Of a DNA stretch of 34,384 bases, positions 9,071 to 17,296 are shown piece by piece. Below the pieces are notes generated by a model. It had not been told where the DNA came from, did no database searches, and was given only the letters and a program-made list of their open reading frames with translations. A program made the position numbers and the translations under genes. How positions within the stretch are numbered: the first letter of the stretch is position 1; every line of letters begins with the position of its first letter. This DNA is from an uncultured Maribacter sp. (GTDB lineage: Bacteria; Bacteroidota; Bacteroidia; Flavobacteriales; Flavobacteriaceae), in NCBI GenBank assembly GCA_937125035.1, contig CAKZLG010000048.1:1-34384 (forward strand), given 5' to 3'.

Positions 9071-9757
9071 ATGAAAAAGATTGACAAAGTCATCGTTCAA
9101 GGTGACAACGATGACACCATTACCCTTAAACCGCTCATTGAACATATTCTAACGGCGGAAGAACAAGCCCAATTAACCCCAGAAGAGGTTATAAACAGTC
9201 TCAAAGAAGGCAACCAACGGTATGCCACGAACGATCTAACGGCCCGTGATCATACTGAACAGATCAGAAAAGCCGCCAACGGCCAGTTCCCCAAGGCCGT
9301 AGTTCTATCCTGTGTGGATAGTAGGGTGCCCGTAGAGGATGTATTTGATAAGGGGATCGGTGATGTCTTTGTGGCAAGGGTGGCCGGCAACTTTGTTAAT
9401 GAGGACATCTTGGGCAGTATGGAGTTTGGTTGTAAAGTCTCCGGGGCCAAGGTCATTCTGGTATTGGGACATGAGCATTGCGGTGCGGTCAAGGCAGCCA
9501 TTGGCGATGTGAAGCTTGGAAACATCACGGCCATGTTGGAAAAAATCACCCCCGTGGTGGCCCAAACCGACTACAAGGGCAATAGAACGGCAGACAATCC
9601 TGAATTTGTTCACATGGTCTGCATCAACAACGTACTGGCCACCATGAACCAAATACGGGAGAAAAGCCCCATTTTGGAAGAAATGGAGAAAAAAGGTGAA
9701 ATAAACATCATAGGTGGTGTCTATGACATGGATACCGGTTTGGTCGATTTTTTATGA
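9071..9757 (+). CDS. Beta-class carbonic anhydrase
   Basis: Zinc enzyme interconverting CO2 and bicarbonate. The 228-residue protein has the full beta-class active site: CVDSR with Cys81 and the Asp83-Arg85 dyad, then GHEHCGAV with His134 and Cys137 as the remaining zinc ligands. The stretch PEEVINSLKEGNQRYA is typical of the bacterial beta subgroup. No signal peptide is visible, so it should be cytoplasmic. A SulP transporter gene begins 35 nt downstream with no terminator between them, so the two are probably co-transcribed. The pairing suggests that imported bicarbonate is equilibrated with CO2 for carboxylases or pH balance (inference). A promoter-like sequence lies just upstream. Confidence 0.95.
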   Translation: MKKIDKVIVQGDNDDTITLKPLIEHILTAEEQAQLTPEEVINSLKEGNQRYATNDLTARDHTEQIRKAANGQFPKAVVLSCVDSRVPVEDVFDKGIGDVFVARVAGNFVNEDILGSMEFGCKVSGAKVILVLGHEHCGAVKAAIGDVKLGNITAMLEKITPVVAQTDYKGNRTADNPEFVHMVCINNVLATMNQIREKSPILEEMEKKGEINIIGGVYDMDTGLVDFL

Positions 9758-9792
9758 CAATCCTCTATCCCTTAACCAATTAAACCACACCC

Positions 9793-11451
9793 ATGTCAAA
9801 ACCTTTCTACGATTTCAACAATTTTAAAGGAGATATTACCGGCGGCCTTGTTGCGGGGGTCGTGGCCCTCCCCTTGGCCCTTGCCTTTGGAGTACAATCC
9901 GGTCTCGGGGCCATCGCTGGCCTTTATGGGGCCATTGCCGTTGGTATTTTAGCCGCTCTTTTTGGAGGAACCACTACCCAGGCCAGTGGCCCTACCGGGC
10001 CTATGACCGTGGTTTCCGCCGCCCTGGTGGCAAGTGCCATAGACGTTGCCGGAAGCCTGGAACAGGCCATGGGGATCATCCTGTTGAGCTTTCTGGTGGG
10101 CGGGGCGCTCCAGATTGTATTTGGACTCATCAATATTGCAGGATACATTAAATATTTTCCCTACCCGGTCATATCCGGTTTCATGAGCGGTGTGGGCCTG
10201 ATCATCATCATCCTACAGATTTTCCCCTTTGTAGGGCTGGATTCTGCGAAGTCCACCCTCAAGGTCATGGCCGATCTTCCGCGCCTATTTAGCGACCTCA
10301 ATTGGCAGGCCTTGGTCCTAGGGCTCATGACCGTGGCCATATATTACCTTTTTCCAAAAATCACGAAGGCCATTCCCAGTGCTCTGGTGGCGTTGATATT
10401 GGTTTCCATTTTTGCTTATTTTATACAATGGAACGTACCCATAATCGGGGAAATCCCCTCAGGTCTGCCATCACTGCAACTGAATGGTCTCTTTTCTGTG
10501 GACAGCAGTGCCTATTTCATGGTATTGGAATACGGTATGGTCTTGGCCGTTTTGGGCTCCATTGATTCCCTGCTCACATCGGTCATTGCGGACAATATGA
10601 CCAAGACCAAGCACAATAGCAATCGGGAACTGATCGGGCAGGGAATAGGGAACATGGTGGCGGCGCTGATTGGGGGCATCCCTGGTGCCGGGGCCACAAA
10701 AGGTACCGTGGTGAACATCAATGCCGGGGGCAGGACCCGGTTGTCCGGCGCCTTGCACGGAGCCTTTCTATTGGCGGTTCTCCTTGGCCTTAGTTCTCTG
10801 GCGGCCTATATTCCCTTGGCCGTATTGGCCGGTATCCTTATCCCCATAGGCTTTAAAATCGTGGACATCAAAGGACTACGGCATTTAAAGGTGATTCCCA
10901 AAGCCGACGCTCTGGTCTTGATTCTCGTCTTGCTATGGACCACCTTCGGCAGCCTGATCCAAGCGGTGGGCATCGGCGTGACGTTGGCCGCGCTCTTGTT
11001 CATGAAAAAAGCAAGTGATATTGGTGAAGCGGGTATGCAGGTAGGTACCTTGGCCGGTTTCAACGGGGAAAAACCATGGAAGGATGAAATTGAGTTCCAC
11101 GAGAAGTTCAGGGACCAGATTTATATCAAGCATCTCTACGGACCCCTATTTTTTGGGTTTACATCCCACTTTCAAGAACAACTGAAACAAATTGGCAATG
11201 ATGTGAAAATTTTGATCATCCGTATGGACCGCGTCCCCTACGTGGACCAATCTGGTATCTATGCCCTAGAGAATGCCATTTTGGATCTGGCATTAAAAGA
11301 TGTTAAAGTGGTCTTTACCGGCCTGCAAGAGCAACCTAGGGATCTTTTAGCCTCGATAGATATTATTCCCGATCTTGTGCCTGACACACAGGTGTTCCCG
11401 AACATTGAAAAAAGTTTTGAATGGGTATCCAAGACGTTGAAAATAGGATGA
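9793..11451 (+). CDS. SulP-family anion transporter with C-terminal STAS domain (SulP-2)
   Basis: A 552-residue SulP/SLC26 permease closely similar to SulP-1 throughout. Shared sequences include MTKTKHN, GQGIGN, PGAGAT and VVNINAGGRTRLSG. The STAS domain occupies about the last 115 residues (IYIKHLYGPLFFGFTSHF, VDQSGIYALE). It lacks the long hydrophilic loop of SulP-1, so its length is nearer the core family. Encoded 35 nt after the carbonic anhydrase, it is the better candidate for a bicarbonate importer of the BicA type, although SulP sequence alone does not determine substrate. A small conserved gene follows 31 nt later. Confidence 0.93.
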   Translation: MSKPFYDFNNFKGDITGGLVAGVVALPLALAFGVQSGLGAIAGLYGAIAVGILAALFGGTTTQASGPTGPMTVVSAALVASAIDVAGSLEQAMGIILLSFLVGGALQIVFGLINIAGYIKYFPYPVISGFMSGVGLIIIILQIFPFVGLDSAKSTLKVMADLPRLFSDLNWQALVLGLMTVAIYYLFPKITKAIPSALVALILVSIFAYFIQWNVPIIGEIPSGLPSLQLNGLFSVDSSAYFMVLEYGMVLAVLGSIDSLLTSVIADNMTKTKHNSNRELIGQGIGNMVAALIGGIPGAGATKGTVVNINAGGRTRLSGALHGAFLLAVLLGLSSLAAYIPLAVLAGILIPIGFKIVDIKGLRHLKVIPKADALVLILVLLWTTFGSLIQAVGIGVTLAALLFMKKASDIGEAGMQVGTLAGFNGEKPWKDEIEFHEKFRDQIYIKHLYGPLFFGFTSHFQEQLKQIGNDVKILIIRMDRVPYVDQSGIYALENAILDLALKDVKVVFTGLQEQPRDLLASIDIIPDLVPDTQVFPNIEKSFEWVSKTLKIG

Positions 11452-11482
11452 CCTCCCATTGCCTTGTCCGCCTCTAGCCGCT

Positions 11483-11878
11483 ATGAAAAAGGATATTGAA
11501 ATACCCCGATCACAAAACGTTCATATGGCATTGGTGCCCGAAGGAACCTCGGAAGGAAAATCAAAAGAATGGTATGCCTTTCTGCTGAACGAAGGCAAAA
11601 CGCCCATAGAAACTGTGTTGATCGTCTCAGAAGGATATGATGAGTCCAGGAAAACTTCCAGAATGCGCCATTCCATCAGTGTGCTTCCCGCAAATTCCTA
11701 TGCCAAAATAGAATTGGTACAGGAGGACGTACTGGCTCTGAACAATGTGTTCTTCGTAACCTATTTTGCTGATAACAAGCTTTATGAAAAAAGATTCCTG
11801 TTCAGCCGTGAGTGTCTTTCCCCTCCTCAGTTGGTCTTGGTTCCACTCCTAAAAAAGGATGGGATTTTCGTAAAATAA
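11483..11878 (+). CDS. Conserved hypothetical protein, about 131 residues, following SulP-2
   Basis: A small soluble protein with no signal peptide or membrane helix. The ORF track begins at a TTG at 11459, but the ATG at 11483 (MKKDIEIPRSQ) gives a more natural start and avoids a proline-rich leader. The sequence alternates beta-prone segments (EWYAFLLNEG, IETVLIVSEGYDE, AKIELVQEDVLALNNVFFVTYF) and looks like a small beta-sandwich. Similar short proteins are, from memory, common in Flavobacteriaceae without assigned function. Its position directly behind the carbonic anhydrase/SulP pair suggests the same transcript. No function is assigned. Confidence 0.75.
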   Translation: MKKDIEIPRSQNVHMALVPEGTSEGKSKEWYAFLLNEGKTPIETVLIVSEGYDESRKTSRMRHSISVLPANSYAKIELVQEDVLALNNVFFVTYFADNKLYEKRFLFSRECLSPPQLVLVPLLKKDGIFVK

Positions 11879-12035
11879 CCCTAATTTTTACTGTTATTTT
11901 TGAAACATCTGTAACTTATCGTGTTAAAATATACATATTACCGAATTTAAGCATGTGATTTTTGAGGTATTACAATAGGTTTTTCTTGGGTTAGCGGGTA
12001 ACTTACTATCGCTTATAATTTAAAAACCATCACTC

Positions 12036-13229
12036 ATGAAATCCGAATACCTGAACCGCAGATCTTGGCTAAAAAAAGGAATCCTAACCGCAGGTGGCGT
12101 AATGGCCGCTCCGTATCTTGGGTTCGCGGAGACCAAAGGCACACCAATGACCTTAAATGCCCAAGGCAACGCCGTATACAGTCCTTTCTTTACTGAATAC
12201 TTCCCAAGCAACTTTAGGGAATTTCCTGTGCTTTCCGCAAAATTGAATGCCAATGAAAACCCTTATGGTCCATCACCCATGGCCCTTGAAGCCCTCACCA
12301 AGAGCGCTTCTGGCGGAAATAGATATGCTTGGAAAGAACTATATGAGCTGGTGGACGACATTGCTGCCCTAGAAGGTGTTCAACCAGAAAATATCATGAT
12401 GGGGCCCGGATCTTCCGATCTTTTGGAAAAAACGGCCATGGTACTCTTTATGAACGGAGGTAATGTGGTATCTGCGGATCCCGCCTATATGTCTTTGATC
12501 AGGGTTGCCGAGGCCGCAGGTGGCACTTGGAAACCCGTGCCACTCAAAAAAGATTGGTCGCACGACTTGGCGGCCATGGAGGCCGCTGTGGACGAAGACA
12601 CCAAATTGGTCTATATCTGCAACCCCAATAATCCCACGGGTACTATTACGGATGCCACGGAACTGCTGGATTTCTGTTCCAGAGTGTCTGAAAAAGTTCC
12701 GGTGTTCATTGATGAGGCCTATTTGGGATTTTTGGAAGATGGCGTGAAGCAAAGTATGGTGCATTTGATCAATGAAGGCAAGAACGTGATCGTGGCCAGA
12801 ACTTTTTCAAAAATACATGGTATGGCCGGTCTACGTGTGGGCTATGCCGTGGCCCAAAAAGATACTTTGGATCAACTGCAGAACATAACACGGGCGGGCA
12901 TGGGCATTTCCTATCCTTCCGTTTTCGCCGCAATAGCAGCTTTAAAGGATACTGAATTTTTGGATAAATCCAGGGCATTGAACAAGAGCTGCAGGGAATA
13001 TGTGTACAGCAGCCTAGAGGATATGGGCATTGCATACGTGCCTTCCCATACCAGCTTTTTAATTTTCCCCATCGCCATGGAGGGGAAGGACTTCTTGGAT
13101 AAAATGACCGCACAAAAGGTAGGGGTCAGGGCCTTTCAATTCAGGGACAAAAACTGGTGCAGAGTGAGCATGGGCACCATGGATGAAATGAAATTATTCG
13201 TAAATGCCCTCACAGAAGTACTGGCCTAA
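12036..13229 (+). CDS. Tat-exported PLP-dependent aminotransferase, histidinol-phosphate aminotransferase-like (class I/II)
   Basis: A fold-type I PLP enzyme of 397 residues. The N-terminus has a twin-arginine signal (RRSWLKKG at residues 8-15, then a hydrophobic stretch TAGGVMAAPYLGF), predicting export of the folded enzyme with its cofactor. The mature part is HisC-like: LNANENPYGPSP, the CNPNNPTG motif, FIDEAYLGF for pyridine-ring contact, and the Schiff-base lysine in FSKIHGMAGLRVGYA near residue 258. A cytosolic HisC for histidine synthesis would not need a signal, so the substrate is probably another amino acid or amine in the periplasm. The following permease gene overlaps by one base (TAATG), implying a linked function. 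Confidence 0.88.
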   Translation: MKSEYLNRRSWLKKGILTAGGVMAAPYLGFAETKGTPMTLNAQGNAVYSPFFTEYFPSNFREFPVLSAKLNANENPYGPSPMALEALTKSASGGNRYAWKELYELVDDIAALEGVQPENIMMGPGSSDLLEKTAMVLFMNGGNVVSADPAYMSLIRVAEAAGGTWKPVPLKKDWSHDLAAMEAAVDEDTKLVYICNPNNPTGTITDATELLDFCSRVSEKVPVFIDEAYLGFLEDGVKQSMVHLINEGKNVIVARTFSKIHGMAGLRVGYAVAQKDTLDQLQNITRAGMGISYPSVFAAIAALKDTEFLDKSRALNKSCREYVYSSLEDMGIAYVPSHTSFLIFPIAMEGKDFLDKMTAQKVGVRAFQFRDKNWCRVSMGTMDEMKLFVNALTEVLA

Positions 13230-14368
13230 TGGAAATCCCCTTTCAAAAAACAATTACCTTTCTGCTGTTCATAGCTATAGGGCTCCTTTTGAAGGTAAAG
13301 TTCACCAAAAAGGAGGAACTGGTTGGGATTAAGAAAATCATTTTAAATCTGGCTTTGCCAGCCACCATCTTTTTGGCGCTCATTGGTGTGAAAATAGATG
13401 TGGGCCTGCTGACCTTACCTTTCTTGGCCCTGTTCTTGAACGTGGCCCTTTTTATGACATTTCCCTATCTCTTGCCAATAATGGGCATTGCAAAAGGGAG
13501 TGCCAAATATAGAACGGCCCGGCTTTTGGTGCCTTCCCTGGCCCCAGGCCTTTCATGTTTTCCTTTTGTACTGGAATTTTTGGGGGAACCCTATTTAGCA
13601 AAGGCGGCCATGGCGGACTTGGGCAATAAGGTGTTCGTGCTGATCATCCTATATATGGTAGCCATGAACTGGCACAGCCTTTTGGAACCGAAAGCGGTAT
13701 CCACAAAAACCTCCAAACTAAAATCATTGGTATTGGCAATGATTTCCGAACCCGTTAATATTTTTATAGTCATTGCCTTGATTTTGGTATTCTTGGGTAT
13801 AAACTTGGGATCGTTGCCATTTTTCATACAAGATGGTCTTGGGCGCTTGAGCACATTAATGACACCACTTGTGCTTTTGTTCATAGGCCTTGCCGTGAAG
13901 ATCAAGAGAAAACAATTAATGACTTTATTGTCCCTATTATTCTTAAGGGCCGGGGTAGTGACCCTGCTGAGCGCCGTTTTCGTGGTCATTAGCGGTATCA
14001 CCGCCAATGATGTTCTTCTCTTATTGTGCTTTGGCCTCAGCGCCTGTAGTTTTTGGCCTTTTTCACATATTGCCGTAGTGGAGGCAAAAGAAGTGGATAG
14101 GAAGAAAAAACGGAAGACCTTCAACAGCACTTTTGCCATTAACATTTTGGCCCTGTCCTTTCCGCTATCCACTATCCTTATCTTGGCCGTATTATCTAGC
14201 GGAGGCACATTCACCACCGTTGTGCCCGTCCTTGCTTTGGGCTTTGCCATGGTACTTCTGGGTTTGATTCCCCTGCTGATCAAGAAAATTAGACGTATAC
14301 GTCAAAAATCAGGAAAACAAAAAGAGGCTTGGGTCGTTTACCGCACCAGCGGTACCGAATCCGTGTAG
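13229..14368 (+). CDS. AEC-family (auxin efflux carrier-like) permease
   Basis: A 379-residue integral membrane protein with about ten hydrophobic segments in two inverted halves, matching the AEC family that includes bacterial malate permeases. Visible features are an N-terminal helix (TITFLLFIAIGLLLKVKF), the conserved ILNLALPATIFLAL and GLGRLSTLMTPLVLLFIGLAVKI segments, and a basic C-terminal tail. The start codon shares a base with the stop of the exported aminotransferase, so translation is probably coupled. An inference is that it moves the amino or keto acid handled by that enzyme. Substrate and direction are unknown. It converges on the CYTH gene with a 183-bp gap. Confidence 0.85.
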   Translation: MEIPFQKTITFLLFIAIGLLLKVKFTKKEELVGIKKIILNLALPATIFLALIGVKIDVGLLTLPFLALFLNVALFMTFPYLLPIMGIAKGSAKYRTARLLVPSLAPGLSCFPFVLEFLGEPYLAKAAMADLGNKVFVLIILYMVAMNWHSLLEPKAVSTKTSKLKSLVLAMISEPVNIFIVIALILVFLGINLGSLPFFIQDGLGRLSTLMTPLVLLFIGLAVKIKRKQLMTLLSLLFLRAGVVTLLSAVFVVISGITANDVLLLLCFGLSACSFWPFSHIAVVEAKEVDRKKKRKTFNSTFAINILALSFPLSTILILAVLSSGGTFTTVVPVLALGFAMVLLGLIPLLIKKIRRIRQKSGKQKEAWVVYRTSGTESV

Positions 14369-14460
14369 GCGCGCATGGTGGAACATCTTGTCCTATCCGT
14401 TCCATGCCAAGTACTAGTTAATATTCGACAAATGCTATTCCCTTGAGCACTTTCTTAGGA

Positions 14461-14499
14461 CCCATTGGACGTTTTTTACCATTTTGCTATGGTAATGGG
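14461..14499. other. Extended inverted repeat between the convergent AEC and CYTH genes
   Basis: TTACCAT-TTTGCT-ATGGTAA (14476-14495) is a perfect 7-bp stem with a 6-nt loop, and CCCAT/ATGGG pair outside it across an internal bulge. It sits in the convergent gap, where a terminator would be expected, but no T-run follows it on either strand. It may be a weak or factor-dependent terminator. Confidence 0.4.
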
Positions 14500-14551
14500 A
14501 TTTAGGCCAGCTTTAAATATCCTCGAAATACTATTTCAATGAAGTCGTTCC

Positions 14552-15025
14552 TCACCAAGCCGTAAAAGGCACCTTGCTCAACTGGGAATTATAGTATTTG
14601 GTTTTACCGGTTACTTCCTCCCCCAACCAATCGGGGCGCTGAAAGGGTTCATCCTCATGTTGCAGTTCTATTTCCGCCACCACCAAACCTGTATTTTCAC
14701 CCATGAATTCATCAATTTCATACACGTGGTTCCCCATTGGTACCTCGTACCGGTATTTGTCCAGAATAGTGGCTTCACAAAGATCGATAAGGTCTGAGGC
14801 CTCCGAGAGGGCAATTTCCGTTTCCCACTCAAAACGGGTGGTACCAGAATCATTGCCCTTCCCCTTCACTGTTAAATAACCCTGATCGCCTTTAATACGA
14901 ACGCGGACCGTACGCTCTGGGTGGGTGTTCAAAAAACCCTGTATGATTCTTATCTTATGGGTGGCTGCCGCCCTATAAGCGTCCGAAACCACTAAAAATT
15001 TACGTTCAACTTCCAGTTTTGACAT
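14552..15025 (-). CDS. CYTH-domain protein (inorganic triphosphatase-like)
   Basis: A 157-residue protein opening with the CYTH signature (EVERKFLV, ExExK) and followed by alternating charged strands (RTVRVRIKGDQGYLTVKGKG, FEWETEIAL, YEIDEF, LVVAEIELQHEDE). These build the triphosphate-binding tunnel of the CYTH/TTM superfamily. Short bacterial members mostly hydrolyse tripolyphosphate or other triphosphates; adenylyl cyclase activity is less likely. The protein is cytoplasmic. Its ATG lies 20 nt inside the end of the upstream NAD(P)-binding gene, so the two form a tight minus-strand operon. Confidence 0.9.
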   Translation of the reverse strand: MSKLEVERKFLVVSDAYRAAATHKIRIIQGFLNTHPERTVRVRIKGDQGYLTVKGKGNDSGTTRFEWETEIALSEASDLIDLCEATILDKYRYEVPMGNHVYEIDEFMGENTGLVVAEIELQHEDEPFQRPDWLGEEVTGKTKYYNSQLSKVPFTAW

Positions 15026-15692
15026 ATTTCTCCGCTAATTTTCTGATGTTATCCGATGGGATCCGTGCTTCTCCATGCCTGTGGTTGGCGAGCCATACCA
15101 TGGCCTGTGCAATGTGCTCCGGAGCAATGATTCTATATTTCCTTAAAGGGCCCAACAGCAGAAAATGCAAGGCGCCCATTATTTTTTTAAACAGATGTTC
15201 CGCTGTGCGGCGTTCCTCCCTGTTGCCCCCAATGAGTGCCGGTTGCAAAATAAAGGTTCTTTCCATGTTTTGGCGCAAAACGGCAATTTCCATTTCACCT
15301 TTTATCCTTGAATAAAAAAAAGTGCTCTTGGCGTTGGCCCCAAGCGCAGAGATCACCAAGAAACAAGCTGCCCCATTTTCCTTTGCCAAACGGGCCGCCG
15401 TGGCCGGTATACCAAAGTCTATGTCCCTATAGCGCTCCTTGTTTGGGGTTTTGGCCCTTGTAGTGCCAATACAACAGAACACATCATCCACACCAAACAG
15501 GTCCGCCCTCTCTTGAAGCTTCAACAAATCTCCCTGTACCTCCTTCAACTTTGGGTGTGCCCATCCCAATGGATTCCTGGCAAGGCTCGTGATTTTGCCA
15601 TAGTGGACATCACGCAGTAACAACTGTAGTACATGCTTTCCTGTGAGCCCTGTGGCCCCCAAGACCATGGCTGTTTTTCCTTCCGTTTTCAT
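15006..15692 (-). CDS. NAD(P)-binding Rossmann-fold protein (atypical SDR, HIM1/NmrA-like)
   Basis: A 228-residue protein with an N-terminal dinucleotide-binding glycine motif (MVLGATGLTGKHVLQLLL), followed by DDVFCCIGTTRAKTPN and YRDIDFGIPATAARLAKENGAACFLVISALGAN. This is the pattern of atypical short-chain dehydrogenases that often lack the catalytic YxxxK. A candidate tyrosine-lysine equivalent (FYSRIKGEME) is present. The family contains oxidoreductases and redox sensors, and I cannot assign a substrate. It overlaps the CYTH gene by 20 nt. Its start codon lies 28 nt from that of divergent dinB, so the two promoters must overlap. Confidence 0.85.
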   Translation of the reverse strand: MKTEGKTAMVLGATGLTGKHVLQLLLRDVHYGKITSLARNPLGWAHPKLKEVQGDLLKLQERADLFGVDDVFCCIGTTRAKTPNKERYRDIDFGIPATAARLAKENGAACFLVISALGANAKSTFFYSRIKGEMEIAVLRQNMERTFILQPALIGGNREERRTAEHLFKKIMGALHFLLLGPLRKYRIIAPEHIAQAMVWLANHRHGEARIPSDNIRKLAEKYVKTGS

Positions 15693-15708
15693 CTCACTAA
15701 ATATACCC

Positions 15709-15716
15709 TAAATTTG
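15709..15716 (+). promoter_or_regulatory. Putative -7 box of dinB, implying a leaderless transcript
   Basis: TAAATTTG is a perfect match to TAnnTTTG and ends only 4 nt before the dinB ATG. TTTT at 15686-15689, 19 nt upstream, could serve as the -33 element. If transcription starts about 5 nt after the box, it begins on the start codon itself. Confidence 0.5.
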
Positions 15717-15720
15717 AAGT

Positions 15721-16824
15721 ATGTCATTGTCGCTTCCGTTAAGAAAAATAATTCATGTGGACATGGATGCCTTTTATGCTTCCGTGGAACAGCATGACGA
15801 CCCGTCCTTGAAAGGCAAACCAATTGCCGTAGGGGGCGGGGAAAAAAGAGGGGTGGTATCCGCCGCCAGTTATGAAGCCAGGAAATTTGGGGTAAAGAGT
15901 GCCATGAGCGGTTATTTGGCCAAAAAAAACTGTCCGGATCTTATTTTCGTAAAGCCCAGATTTGAAAGATACAAGGAGATATCCCAGCAGGTAAGACAGA
16001 TTTTCCATGAGTACACAGATCTTGTGGAACCCTTGTCTTTGGATGAGGCCTATTTAGATGTTACCGTGAATAAAAAAGGCAACCCATCAGCCACCTTGAT
16101 CGCCAAAGCCATAAGGGGCGAGATTTTGGAAAAAACAGGACTCACCGCATCGGCAGGTATTTCCATCAATAAATTCGTTGCAAAAGTGGCCAGTGACTAC
16201 CACAAACCCAACGGACAAAAAACAGTGAACCCTGAAGAGGTATTGGCGTTTTTGGAAAATTTGGAAATACGGAAGTTCTATGGCGTGGGCAAGGTCACCG
16301 CGGAAAAGATGTACCATTTGGGCATTTTCACGGGCAGGGAGCTCAAAAATCAATCGTTGGCATTTTTGGAGGAACACTTTGGCAAGAGCGGTTCCCATTA
16401 CTACCATGTGGTGCGCGGCATACATAACAGCCTTGTAAAACCCAACAGGATTCCAAAATCCGTGGGTGCGGAAAGGACCTTTGGTGAAAACCTGAGCAGT
16501 GAAATCTTTATGCTTCAACGCCTGGACCATATCGCCGAAGAACTGCAACGCCGCTTGAAAAAGGCCGGAATAGCGGGCAAAACCGTGACGCTGAAAATCA
16601 AGTACAGTGATTTCACCTTGACCACAAGGAGCAAAACCCTGCCCTATTATATCTCCAGCAAGGAACTGATCTTGGAAACCGCCAAAGAATTACTCTACCA
16701 AGGCGAACTCCAAAATTCAGTACGCCTGCTGGGTCTCTCCTTGGCCAACTTGAACACCGAACAGGACAAAGCCGCATTAAGTGCACCGGAACATGTATCC
16801 GTACAATTGAAATTCGATTTCTAA
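15721..16824 (+). CDS. dinB: DNA polymerase IV (Y-family translesion polymerase)
   Basis: Error-prone polymerase that bypasses DNA lesions. The 367-residue protein has the catalytic acidic residues in HVDMDAFYASVE (Asp14) and SLDEAYLD (Asp108, Glu109), the helix-hairpin-helix region (FYGVGKVTAEKMYHLGI) and a little-finger domain. The extreme C-terminus, QLKFDF, resembles the QxxLxF-type beta-clamp binding motif. The N-terminus is about seven residues longer than the usual M-RKIIHVDMD start, and no closer ATG exists. The stop codon abuts that of the convergent membrane protein gene with no gap. No SOS-box-like palindrome was recognised in the 28-bp upstream gap. Confidence 0.96.
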   Translation: MSLSLPLRKIIHVDMDAFYASVEQHDDPSLKGKPIAVGGGEKRGVVSAASYEARKFGVKSAMSGYLAKKNCPDLIFVKPRFERYKEISQQVRQIFHEYTDLVEPLSLDEAYLDVTVNKKGNPSATLIAKAIRGEILEKTGLTASAGISINKFVAKVASDYHKPNGQKTVNPEEVLAFLENLEIRKFYGVGKVTAEKMYHLGIFTGRELKNQSLAFLEEHFGKSGSHYYHVVRGIHNSLVKPNRIPKSVGAERTFGENLSSEIFMLQRLDHIAEELQRRLKKAGIAGKTVTLKIKYSDFTLTTRSKTLPYYISSKELILETAKELLYQGELQNSVRLLGLSLANLNTEQDKAALSAPEHVSVQLKFDF

Positions 16825-17277
16825 TCAGGTAGCCTTTATGGAGATGGCCACGGCCCATACGATCAAAGAAGAAAAGAAGATGCCCAAGGCATTGGCCCAA
16901 AAGGCCGTTCGCAGTTTCATTCCGAATAAAAAAGCCGCAATACTGCCGGCATACACCCCTGTGCCAGGCAAGGGAACCATAACGAACAGAACCAACCCAA
17001 AAAAACCATATTTCCTAATATTGGGCCCTGAGCCCTGTTTGGCCCTTTTGGCAACATATACCGCCGCCTTCTTGTATCCTCTCCAACGCACCAGATAACG
17101 GTTTATGTAGACCAGGAAAAAAGTCATTATTGGAAATACCAGCACATTTGCCAAAAAACAACATATAAAGACCAAATAAATATTGAGCCCTTTAGAGATA
17201 CCAAAAGGGATGCCCACTTTGGCCTCCCCAAAGGGGGACAAACTCCAGAATATGGCGAGCAGCAAATCCGTAAGCAT
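16825..17277 (-). CDS. Small multidrug export family membrane protein (COG2426)
   Basis: A 150-residue membrane protein with about four hydrophobic segments and the family pattern SPFGEAKVGIPFGI near the N-terminus and FVMVPLPGTGVYAGSIAAFLFGM in the second half. This matches the COG2426 / Sm_multidrug_ex family (Pfam PF06695). The family name derives from weak drug-efflux annotation, and the true function is unclear; the PLPGTG re-entrant-like motif resembles that of DedA-type proteins. Its stop codon is directly adjacent to the dinB stop. A TATTTTTG box lies 11 nt upstream of the ATG. Confidence 0.85.
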   Translation of the reverse strand: MLTDLLLAIFWSLSPFGEAKVGIPFGISKGLNIYLVFICCFLANVLVFPIMTFFLVYINRYLVRWRGYKKAAVYVAKRAKQGSGPNIRKYGFFGLVLFVMVPLPGTGVYAGSIAAFLFGMKLRTAFWANALGIFFSSLIVWAVAISIKAT

Positions 17278-17288
17278 CTTTTTTTTTG

Positions 17289-17296
17289 CAAAAATA
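17289..17296 (-). promoter_or_regulatory. Putative -7 box of the COG2426 gene
   Basis: On the minus strand TATTTTTG matches TAnnTTTG exactly, 11 nt before the ATG at 17277, predicting a leader of about 6 nt. A -33 TTG at 17321-17323 is 24 nt away; TTAG at 18 nt is the alternative. Confidence 0.4.

Noticed and set aside
5968-11878. The SulP/anhydrase region as a horizontally acquired island
   Set aside because: Base composition and codon choice look like the neighbours, pheS lies in the middle, and no integrase, tRNA or repeat borders were found.
11895-11902. TATTTTTG as the promoter of the exported aminotransferase gene
   Set aside because: It matches the -7 consensus but lies 133 nt before the ATG with no -33 element; AT-rich DNA gives such matches by chance.
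14461-14499. Inverted repeat between AEC and CYTH genes as a definite terminator
   Set aside because: The stem is good but no T-run follows on either strand, so it is listed only as an inverted repeat.
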